A DNA stretch of 14,072 nt, taken from positions 1 to 14,072 of the forward strand of contig JACQRZ010000042.1 in assembly GCA_016206235.1 (NCBI GenBank). The letters are read 5' to 3'. Position 1 is the first letter of the stretch. Each line of letters opens with the position of its first letter. Source of the DNA: Candidatus Uhrbacteria bacterium. Lineage in GTDB: Bacteria > Patescibacteriota > Patescibacteriia > JACQRZ01. The notes under the pieces are model-generated. The model did no database searches. It was not told the origin of the DNA and was given only the letters and a program-made list of their open reading frames with translations. This document shows positions 6,800 through 12,340 of the stretch, one piece after another. The translations under genes and the position numbers were made by a program.

Positions 6800-7413
6800 T
6801 AGTTTGACCAGTTACGATACCGAGACCGAATGCTATCGACCGTGTCTCGCGAAAGATTGTTGTATATCTTAACCCAATTTCTGGCTATTGCGCGCTGAGC
6901 AGCAATAAGATCGATACGGCTGGCACAGACTTCTTCATGCAGAAAAATTTCAACCACATCTTTTTCCCGAAATCCTGGATACGGATCTGCTGGTTGCGGA
7001 AAAAGATTTGCAATCGAATTATTTCCACCAAGCGCAAGAGGGATATGATGATCGCACTCATAACTTCCAAAGCTTTGTGGATATGAAACGCCGTATGCTT
7101 TGTATACGTCTTTCTTAAGACTGACCGAGACGTTGCGCACGCTTTTCGAGTATCCTGGCGTGCATATTTCTTCACGTGTTGCACGAGGAAAAACAGCACC
7201 GGGTGTGCACTCAGGATCAGGCAGGGCGCCGTCATATTCGCAATGCTCCTTTTTGATTCGCTGAGCAAGCGGTACTTCATTATTTTCAGCAAAAACGTTC
7301 GCGAGCTTCGCACTCATTGCTTTCTGCGTTGCAATCGAAGACACATTCAAAAAAAGAATGGCTCCGACATTGAGAAGGAGAAAAAAGAGTGTTACTCGCC
7401 GTATGGCATGCAT
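6799..7413 (-). CDS. Secreted/anchored HNH endonuclease
   Basis: This 204-residue protein has an N-terminal hydrophobic segment (about 7-27) consistent with export or anchoring. A conserved block follows: LPDPECTPGAVFP at 64-76, CTPGYSKSVRNV at 84-95, then the HNH core YECDHHIPLALGGNNSIANL at 118-137. D121, H122 and H123 are metal and catalytic candidates, with N131 and N136 completing the motif and H159 downstream. Six cysteines in the exported part suit disulfides. The family is a stand-alone HNH nuclease usually called hypothetical; nicking or cutting DNA outside the membrane is inferred. The stop overlaps the comEC ATG (TAATG), so its activity is plausibly tied to DNA uptake. No Shine-Dalgarno precedes the ATG at 7413, which lies 30 bases after the upstream gene ends. 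Confidence 0.82.
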   Translation of the reverse strand: MHAIRRVTLFFLLLNVGAILFLNVSSIATQKAMSAKLANVFAENNEVPLAQRIKKEHCEYDGALPDPECTPGAVFPRATREEICTPGYSKSVRNVSVSLKKDVYKAYGVSYPQSFGSYECDHHIPLALGGNNSIANLFPQPADPYPGFREKDVVEIFLHEEVCASRIDLIAAQRAIARNWVKIYNNLSRDTVDSIRSRYRNWSN

Positions 7414-7443
7414 GGAAAAAACGCATAAGATAATCGCAGAGCA

Positions 7444-8808
7444 CTACTGAGCAACGTCAATTTCAACAATAGGCACCTGTTTAACAAGACCATATCCGCA
7501 GCCGTCATTATCTGGCAGTATCTTGCCCTCAATCGTTGTTACGCTCGGACCTGTTGCAGAATGGTAATGCTCGCCTTCGCAATGATCACCTGTGGCAGTT
7601 CGTGTATCTATGAATTTAATATGAAGGTCATGAATTTTAAGAGCCTTTAGTGTTGTCTTTTCCCCTTTTTCAATTTTTGAATCAACAATTGGTTGTGGGC
7701 ATGGCGGGATAGTAAATGTACCTTCATGAACTTTAATAGTACTCGGAGCATCTTCAAGCTCTATCCATAATCTATACTCGTAGGTGTCGTCGGGAGGTAA
7801 TTGCGTTGTAATAGTATATTGCCCAAATTCTTCATTGATAACACCCGCCGCTTGCGGCATCGTTTTATGTTTCTTCCCAAAAAATGTAGCCGTAATACTC
7901 TTAACAGAAGATTGATGACTATTGATGTCTCCGGAAAGAACAACATTGCCAGTACATTGAACAACGGGCTTTTTATGCTCAAATGTTGGTGAGATACACG
8001 GCGCTTTGGTCCACTTTTCAAATACGGCCGATTCGTGGGTGGGCTTTGAACCGTCGATTGAAATGGCGTACGAGAAATATATCTTTGTAATGATACTATC
8101 GTTTTTATTTTCCACGCAGCGGAAAGGTTTTTTTTCAAGAAAAAATCCTTCGGTGATGGATGTTGAATCAGGCGCAAAAGGATATATATGTGGGCTATGC
8201 CCAAGATGGTTTCTCAGTTCACCACTGAGTCCAGTATTAAACACCTCGATCTTATTGGTTATTTTTTCACCTGCAAGGCGATATGTTTGCGTTGTTTCTT
8301 TGGGATGCGTGACAATGTACTGATGTTCTCGTGTCTTGCCGACGAGAACTGGATCATAGGCATCTGCTATTTGCACGCTAAAAATTCCTTTAACAAGATG
8401 AAGGTTGCTAAAATGTGAAATAGATGCTCGAAGGGTTAGATATCCATTTGCATGCGTTGCTGTCGTTTTATCAACAACTTCGAGAGACGATCCACTCTTA
8501 TGAAGAAGGAGCGGGAAATCGGATGACTGTGTTGGAATGGTAAAAGTGACCGTAGCGGGTTGTGAAAGTTTTGTGCCACGCGGCAAAAGTTGATATGAGG
8601 CAAGCGCATTCTCTCCGCCTGCCATGTGTTTGATGGAGATCTTTTTCTTTACATCTTTGCCATACAGTGTAAGAGAAAACTTCTTGTCTTTTGATACAAT
8701 AATACGAGATGTTGGTTGAGACTTTGCCGCCTTTGTTGCTGCATGCGCAGGAAGTGCTGCGCTACCCACGAGCAGGCAAAGAACAAAAAGAAAAATGAGT
8801 CGTTTCAT
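7444..8808 (-). CDS. Secreted multi-domain protein of unknown function
   Basis: This 454-residue protein starts with a classical signal peptide, MKRLIFLFVLCLLVGSA, with likely signal peptidase I cleavage after AHA at 21-23. Beta-rich regions follow. The first (about 45-100) contains LLPRGTKLSQPATVTFTIP, reminiscent of a ZU5-like domain; Ig-like stretches come after. The C-terminal part (about 400-450) is rich in Cys and His (DHCEGEHYHSATG, then DGCGYG), which could form a disulfide-stabilised or metal-binding fold. I do not recognise the family as a whole. The ATG at 8808 is chosen over the in-frame ATG at 8850 because it starts the signal peptide and has AAGAG about seven bases upstream, and the predicted -10 (8833-8838) lies between the two ATGs. 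It is the first gene before the HNH-comEC-LTD set, 30 bases away with no visible terminator, so it may share their transcript. Confidence 0.75.
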   Translation of the reverse strand: MKRLIFLFVLCLLVGSAALPAHAATKAAKSQPTSRIIVSKDKKFSLTLYGKDVKKKISIKHMAGGENALASYQLLPRGTKLSQPATVTFTIPTQSSDFPLLLHKSGSSLEVVDKTTATHANGYLTLRASISHFSNLHLVKGIFSVQIADAYDPVLVGKTREHQYIVTHPKETTQTYRLAGEKITNKIEVFNTGLSGELRNHLGHSPHIYPFAPDSTSITEGFFLEKKPFRCVENKNDSIITKIYFSYAISIDGSKPTHESAVFEKWTKAPCISPTFEHKKPVVQCTGNVVLSGDINSHQSSVKSITATFFGKKHKTMPQAAGVINEEFGQYTITTQLPPDDTYEYRLWIELEDAPSTIKVHEGTFTIPPCPQPIVDSKIEKGEKTTLKALKIHDLHIKFIDTRTATGDHCEGEHYHSATGPSVTTIEGKILPDNDGCGYGLVKQVPIVEIDVAQ

Positions 8809-8832
8809 AAAAAAGCTCTTCTTTATTATTTT

Positions 8833-8841
8833 AGTATACCA
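8833..8841 (-). promoter_or_regulatory. Extended -10 promoter of the secreted protein/comEC cluster
   Basis: On the minus strand TGG-TATACT forms an extended -10 (TGn plus five of six matches to TATAAT). The -35 region is weak (TTTTTA at 17-base spacing), as is common with an extended -10. Transcription would begin near 8826, about 18 bases before the ATG at 8808. An imperfect palindrome, TACCATATG/CATACTGGTA at 8837-8857, overlaps it and might be an operator. Confidence 0.5.
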
Positions 8842-8873
8842 TATGCTCATACTGGTAAAAATTCATAAACTCA

Positions 8874-9566
8874 TCATACCCCAAAACGCCGTTCACGACT
8901 GGCATAGTCGCCAAGCGCAATATCAAGATCGTCTACAGAAAAATCAGGCCACATTTTTTCTGTAAAATACAATTCTGAATAGACTGTCTGCCACGGTAAA
9001 AAACCCGAGAGTCGTTGTTCGCCTGATGTACGAATAAGGAGATCAGGGTCTGGCAATCCTGCTGTCGTGAGGGCGCGTGAAAACACGTCTTCGATGATTT
9101 TTTCAGGCTCGATGTTTGCAGCGATAAGTGATCGAACGGCGTTAAGAATGTCTGCTCGCCCGCCATAGTTTGCCGCAATCACAAGCGTTCCTTTCTTGTT
9201 GCGTTTGGTCGTTTCCATCACTTTTCGCATCTTTGTGCTCATGTTCGTCCCAAAGCCGTCAATATCGCCAATAAATTTCAGTTTAATTCCTTTGCTGTGA
9301 AGTACTGACACATCTTTGCCAAGCGCGCCGCCGAGGAGGTTCAACAGGTATGTTACCTCGCGCTTAGACCGTTTCCAATTCTCCGCAGAAAAGGCAAAAA
9401 ATGTTGCAACGTTAATTCCACGATCAAATATGGCATCGGCTATAGTTTTCAAATTTTCGTAGCCTTTTTGATGGCCCATCAATGTCGGCACACCTTTGTG
9501 CCGCGCCCATCGACGGTTGCCGTCCATGATAAATGCAACGTGTTGTATGATTTTTTTCGTATTCAC
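8874..9566 (-). CDS. uppS: Undecaprenyl diphosphate synthase (cis-prenyltransferase)
   Basis: The enzyme condenses isopentenyl diphosphate onto farnesyl diphosphate to make the C55 lipid carrier for peptidoglycan and surface polysaccharides. Family motifs are intact in 230 residues: HVAFIMDGNRRWAR at 9-22 with catalytic D15, FFAFSAENWKRS at 56-67, LLIRTSGEQRLSGFLPWQ at 176-193 with the diphosphate-binding arginines, and SELYF at 197-201 with the metal-binding Glu. It is somewhat shorter than the E. coli protein (about 250). The start is a GTG at 9566: the only internal ATG nearby lies inside the conserved MDGN motif and would delete the first strand. No clear ribosome binding site precedes it; TAGTAT lies only four bases upstream. 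It follows the DoxX-like gene by 35 bases and may share its transcript. Confidence 0.96.
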   Translation of the reverse strand: MNTKKIIQHVAFIMDGNRRWARHKGVPTLMGHQKGYENLKTIADAIFDRGINVATFFAFSAENWKRSKREVTYLLNLLGGALGKDVSVLHSKGIKLKFIGDIDGFGTNMSTKMRKVMETTKRNKKGTLVIAANYGGRADILNAVRSLIAANIEPEKIIEDVFSRALTTAGLPDPDLLIRTSGEQRLSGFLPWQTVYSELYFTEKMWPDFSVDDLDIALGDYASRERRFGV

Positions 9567-9601
9567 TTCTATACTATGGATTTAGTTTTCCAACCGCTGT
9601 T

Positions 9602-9964
9602 TCATTTTTGACTTAGTGAATCGATTGTCCATGAGTCTTTGTTCGTAAACGCGAGCGCAATACACGTCATTCCTAGTATAGCATCTCGCATTCCAATCGC
9701 GCCTTTGACTTCAACGGCAATCAAAAAAAGATGAAGTGCTAACACAACAGAAATCGGCTTTACAAAGGTGCCGGTAATAAGAAAGACTGCGCCAATCATT
9801 TCGCTCCAACCGTTAAGCCGAACAAGCATCTCGCCAGGAATCGGAAAGTATCCTGTCCATTCAGGCAAAAATACTGTCCAATGATCGGGGCTTGTTATTT
9901 GCTGAAATCCAAACCAAAAGAATAATGCCGCCAAACTATATCGAAGTATGCGTGAAGTAGTCAT
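9602..9964 (-). CDS. DoxX-like four-helix membrane protein
   Basis: This 120-residue protein has four predicted transmembrane helices (about 7-22, 48-68, 70-88 and 93-107). The pattern of FWFGFQQITSPDHW near the N-terminus, RLNGWSEMIGAVFLITGTF at mid-protein (49-67), ALHLFLIA at 75-82 and a late RDAILGM matches the DoxX family. That family is a loose group of small membrane proteins linked to quinone or thiol redox processes. No redox-active cysteine pair is visible; the single Cys lies in the last helix. The ATG is four bases after the cytochrome b5-like gene stop, so the two are almost certainly co-transcribed. That supports a membrane electron-transfer role, but no specific reaction can be assigned. 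Confidence 0.72.
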   Translation of the reverse strand: MTTSRILRYSLAALFFWFGFQQITSPDHWTVFLPEWTGYFPIPGEMLVRLNGWSEMIGAVFLITGTFVKPISVVLALHLFLIAVEVKGAIGMRDAILGMTCIALAFTNKDSWTIDSLSQK

Positions 9965-9968
9965 ATCA

Positions 9969-10628
9969 TTATTGAAGTGTTCCTATTTTAAGGAGGAAAA
10001 GAGCTCTTTGGGCTGTTTGTGATCCCGAGTGCTTAGTATTAAATTTTTGTGAACCATCAGTACCACACAGTTGGATAATTCTCTCGGGTCCACCAGGATG
10101 GCGAGAAATCCAACTTGTGAGATCATATACACTCCCGTTGATCGCTGCCCAACAATCGCTTGAAGAGCTATGCCCAGCAACTTGGGCCATAGTAAATGTA
10201 AGCTCACCAGTACTGGCAGTGCTTTCTGTTGGTTGAGATGTTTGGGTTTGGGGTTGCTGCTGTTGCTGTTCCTGTTGTTGCGTTGGCTGCTGTGCGGTCG
10301 ACACCTCTGATTCTTGTTTCGTTGGCGTAGGCACTTGCTCTGCAAGTTTTACCGCTGCTTGCTCTTTTTTCTCTACTTTCACAGAGGCTGCCTTTTTTTC
10401 TTCTTTTGTAACTGACTCTTTGACTTGCTCATTGCTCGGTTGTTTGTCGCTCACCGTCTTTTGCATTTCATCTTTTTCATCATTTTGGACTTGATCGCGT
10501 AGTTCCTGTTTTTGAACAGGTTGTTGTCCTTTGAGCGACATCACTGGTCGTCCCATATAGATAATAACTCCTCCGCCAACAACTGCTATCGCTCCTAAAA
10601 CTACGGCAACTTTTATTCGAAGAGTCAT
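9969..10628 (-). CDS. Membrane-anchored cytochrome b5-like heme protein
   Basis: This 219-residue protein consists of an N-terminal membrane anchor (about 6-24), a long flexible Gln/Glu/Lys/Thr-rich linker (about 30-140) and a C-terminal cytochrome b5-like domain (about 143-218). The domain has FTMAQVAGHSSSSDCWAAI at 145-163, then VYDLTSWISRHPGGPERI at 167-184 and FNTKHSGS at 196-203. H177 of HPGG and H200 fit the two axial heme ligands. The anchor plus linker should place the heme domain outside the membrane. It likely carries single electrons, perhaps with the DoxX-like protein encoded four bases downstream. The partner reductase or acceptor is not in the window. No Shine-Dalgarno is seen before the ATG at 10628. 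Confidence 0.87.
   Translation of the reverse strand: MTLRIKVAVVLGAIAVVGGGVIIYMGRPVMSLKGQQPVQKQELRDQVQNDEKDEMQKTVSDKQPSNEQVKESVTKEEKKAASVKVEKKEQAAVKLAEQVPTPTKQESEVSTAQQPTQQQEQQQQQPQTQTSQPTESTASTGELTFTMAQVAGHSSSSDCWAAINGSVYDLTSWISRHPGGPERIIQLCGTDGSQKFNTKHSGSQTAQRALFLLKIGTLQ
10236..10292 (-). repeat. CAG/CAA glutamine-codon tract
   Basis: Residues 113-131 of the cytochrome b5-like protein are nearly all Gln, interrupted by Pro, Thr and Glu, written in mixed CAG and CAA codons. This forms the end of a low-complexity linker. The tract could vary in length between strains by slippage, although the codon mixing should dampen this. Confidence 0.7.
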
Positions 10629-10648
10629 GAAATATTCGTTATTACTGT

Positions 10649-10677
10649 AGTATACTATCGAAAGATAAAAAAATAAA
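10649..10677 (-). promoter_or_regulatory. Candidate promoter of the cytochrome b5-DoxX-uppS group
   Basis: On the minus strand TATACT (five of six matches to TATAAT) lies at 10654-10649, 20 bases before the ATG. The best -35 at 17-base spacing is TTTATT at 10677-10672, a weak match. It overlaps the terminator of the preceding gene, as expected in a compact genome. Confidence 0.4.
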
Positions 10678-10696
10678 TCGGCTGGTTAGGCCGATT
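10667..10696 (-). terminator. Intrinsic terminator of the alpha-CTD-repeat gene
   Basis: On the minus strand a perfect 7-bp stem, AATCGGC/GCCGATT (10696-10690 with 10682-10676), has a 7-base loop. Seven consecutive T (10673-10667) follow within three bases. The loop contains the TAA stop codon of the gene (10688-10686). This is the clearest rho-independent terminator in the window. Confidence 0.8.
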
Positions 10697-11417
10697 GCTG
10701 TTGCATGTAGCTCATGAAGCGCACCCGAATTGTTCGCGCACTCGAAGGCCCGATTTTGGGGATTGCCTCGAGCTCTTCATCTGTGAGATTGGCAAGTTTT
10801 TTGATCGTGAGCACGCCGTTATGTAGCAACGCGCGCTCTAACTTTTGCGGAAGCTCAAGCGTGTGAATATCGGACGTAACACCAGTCTCACGCAGCTCAT
10901 CAAGAAGCTTGCTGACGCGATCAATAAGAATTCTCATCCGATCACTACCGAGCACACGAAGTACACGGTGATACTTTGCTTCCTGTTTCGCGGCAAGATC
11001 GATCAATTCGTCAATCATACGAACGCTGTAGAGCTCCAGAATCTTGACGATACCCTTTGGAAGACGCAGTCTGCCAATCGTCTCAAAGTCCTGACTATAC
11101 ATCTCGTCATGTGCAAGGCAGAGTCCGTGTTCACGCAAAATCTTCACGATCTCCACTATAATATTCTTGTCGATGCAATCGACACAACCCATGAGATGTC
11201 CTCTCGTATACTTCGATATATCCTCAAGAGTGTAGATACCCCTGCTGACAAGTTCTTGCGCAATTGTCAGGCCGATGCCGAGTTTATGGAATGTGAAGAT
11301 GGCAATGTCTTCGTTGGTAATCTCTCCTGCCTGGCAGTGAATGAGAAGACTCTCTACCACTTTATTTGATATCCCAGATTGCTCAGGTCTCGTTGCTATC
11401 ATTTTGTTCTGCAACAT
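10686..11417 (-). CDS. Protein of three RNA polymerase alpha-CTD/HhH-like repeats
   Basis: The 243 residues contain three similar helical modules. Repeat A (about 46-103) contains LGIGLTIAQELVSRGIYTL and ends with VEIVKILREHGLCL. Repeat B (about 116-174) contains LPKGIVKILELYSVRMIDEL. Repeat C (about 184-236) contains LERALLHNGVLTIKKLANL and a helix-hairpin-helix, EAIPKIGPSSARTI. Each resembles the C-terminal domain of RNA polymerase alpha, which binds AT-rich UP elements and activators; HhH motifs contact DNA backbone. There is no polymerase N-terminal domain, so this is not RpoA. A DNA-binding or transcription-modulating role is inferred. The start is the ATG at 11417: GGAGGG lies six bases upstream and the promoter sits just before it, while the longer in-frame ATG at 11486 lies upstream of the -35. 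It is a monocistronic unit with its own terminator. Confidence 0.72.
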   Translation of the reverse strand: MLQNKMIATRPEQSGISNKVVESLLIHCQAGEITNEDIAIFTFHKLGIGLTIAQELVSRGIYTLEDISKYTRGHLMGCVDCIDKNIIVEIVKILREHGLCLAHDEMYSQDFETIGRLRLPKGIVKILELYSVRMIDELIDLAAKQEAKYHRVLRVLGSDRMRILIDRVSKLLDELRETGVTSDIHTLELPQKLERALLHNGVLTIKKLANLTDEELEAIPKIGPSSARTIRVRFMSYMQQQSA

Positions 11418-11423
11418 GAACAG

Positions 11424-11429
11424 CCCTCC
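11424..11429 (-). promoter_or_regulatory. Strong Shine-Dalgarno deciding the start at 11417
   Basis: GGAGGG on the minus strand lies six bases before the ATG. It is the best ribosome binding site in the window; most other genes here have weak or no match. Confidence 0.85.
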
Positions 11430-11447
11430 ATGAAAAAAACTGTTATA

Positions 11448-11476
11448 ACTATAACGCTGTTGATATATTTTGTCAA
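11448..11476 (-). promoter_or_regulatory. Near-consensus sigma-70 promoter of the alpha-CTD-repeat gene
   Basis: On the minus strand, TTGACA (six of six) at 11476-11471 and TATAGT (five of six) at 11453-11448 are spaced by exactly 17 bases. Transcription would start near 11441, giving a leader of about 24 bases that includes the GGAGGG site. The -10 lies inside a small inverted repeat, GTTATA-2-TATAAC (11442-11455), which could be an operator. Confidence 0.8.
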
Positions 11477-11502
11477 TTATGTTCATGGACTTGAGCAGCG
11501 AC

Positions 11503-12057
11503 TCAAAGACTCTGTTGTTTCAGTTTTTTTCGCAATGCTTTGTAATGTGGTATGACTCGTTCGACAAGTTTCCAAAACTTTTGCGAGTGATTCATCTCTG
11601 CCACGTGACACAGTTCGTGCACAATGAGGTAGCCAACAAGCTCCGGCGCAAGTTGGACAATACGATAGTTGAAACAGATATTCCCCTTTCGCGAACAACT
11701 CCCCCAACGTGTGCGCTGATTACGGATCGAAACCTTTCCAACCTTAAATCCGTATGATGCATTAAAAAATGCTAACCGTTCCTGCGCTAACGTTAAAGCA
11801 CTTGCTCGAAGATTGTAATACTCCCCCGACGATCGTTTGTGTGGCTGCGGAAGTGTTTTAAAAAAATCCAGCTTCGTAATAATCCATTGAAGTCTTTTCG
11901 CAACAATATGCTCTACATGAGCAAACGAAAGACGGCGTGGTTGTGTTACCAGCACAGCGCCATCGCAGTGAACCGAAATACGCACATACTTCGAGCGTGC
12001 GTTCTTTTTTAGCGTATAGGCAATGGTTCTCTCCAGAGTACAGATCACTTTTTTCAT
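11503..12057 (-). CDS. YgjP-type (DUF45/SprT-like) metalloprotease family protein
   Basis: This 184-residue protein has the family core near its C-terminus. RTRWGSCSRKGNICFNYRIV (about 115-134) is followed by the zinc motif HELCH at 147-151 and a third ligand candidate, H157, in NHSQKFW. The family (COG1451, YgjP) is annotated as a zinc-dependent metal hydrolase or metallopeptidase; true substrates are poorly known. The segment between the N-terminal strands and the core (about 66-90) is shorter than usual, with the YLG-x-x-Y-x-L region reduced. I chose the ATG at 12057; a longer frame would need a TTG at 12069. No ribosome binding site is obvious. The gene begins exactly where homology to the upstream phosphoribosyltransferase stub stops. 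Confidence 0.85.
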   Translation of the reverse strand: MKKVICTLERTIAYTLKKNARSKYVRISVHCDGAVLVTQPRRLSFAHVEHIVAKRLQWIITKLDFFKTLPQPHKRSSGEYYNLRASALTLAQERLAFFNASYGFKVGKVSIRNQRTRWGSCSRKGNICFNYRIVQLAPELVGYLIVHELCHVAEMNHSQKFWKLVERVIPHYKALRKKLKQQSL

Positions 12058-12274
12058 ATGTATATACAATTACAATAGCATACTCAGGATTAGTCGAATG
12101 GCCAATCTTTTTTGTCACAACAATATTAAGCGGAATATGAAGTGCGCGAGCTATTGCCCCACCAACAACCACACCACCGCGTGGAATTGCATAGACAACT
12201 GCCATTTGCTTGGCATACTGCTGCAGAGTAAGGGCAAGCTCATGTCCGGCATCTGCTCTATTCTTAAATTTCAT
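11858..12274 (-). pseudogene. Truncated phosphoribosyltransferase (N-terminal stub)
   Basis: The first 67 residues match the N-terminus of the stand-alone phosphoribosyltransferase-domain family of about 210-220 residues: FKNRADAGHELALTLQQY at 3-20, YAIPRGGVVVGGAIARAL at 28-45, then PLNIVVTKKIG and NPEYAI at 62-67. Similarity ends at about 12074, and the PRPP-binding part is missing. The open frame then runs through the first 200 bases of the protease gene in another frame and stops at 11858, so that part of the peptide is not a real domain. The stub starts at the ATG at 12274 without a clear ribosome binding site. It looks like a deletion remnant; an assembly join would look the same. Confidence 0.7.
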
Positions 12275-12283
12275 GTCAGATTT

Positions 12284-12309
12284 GTTATATATCTCTAAAA
12301 ATATATAAC
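12284..12309. repeat. 8-bp perfect inverted repeat upstream of the PRTase stub
   Basis: GTTATATA (12284-12291) and TATATAAC (12302-12309) are separated by 10 bases, in the gap between the decarboxylase stop and the stub start. It is entirely A/T apart from the ends and has no T-run after it, so an operator or promoter region is likelier than a terminator. The rest of the 66-base gap shows nothing clear. Confidence 0.4.
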
Positions 12310-12340
12310 GTACAGAACAAGATTTTGATTCTAAACAAAT

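Noticed and set aside
6885..7313. 142-residue minus-strand frame overlapping the HNH nuclease
   Set aside because: It lies in another frame of a gene with a recognisable HNH core and shows no domain of its own.
8809..8850. 14-residue N-terminal extension of the large secreted protein
   Set aside because: It would put residues ahead of a textbook signal peptide, and its ATG lies upstream of the predicted -10.
10845..11369. 174-residue open frame on the plus strand
   Set aside because: It is wholly antisense to the alpha-CTD-repeat gene, which has a promoter, ribosome binding site, terminator and recognisable repeats. The plus-strand peptide has no recognisable domain.
11491..11506. Hairpin TTGAG-6-CTCAA at the protease gene stop
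   Set aside because: The stem is only 5 bp and no T-run follows it on the minus strand, so it is not supported as a terminator.
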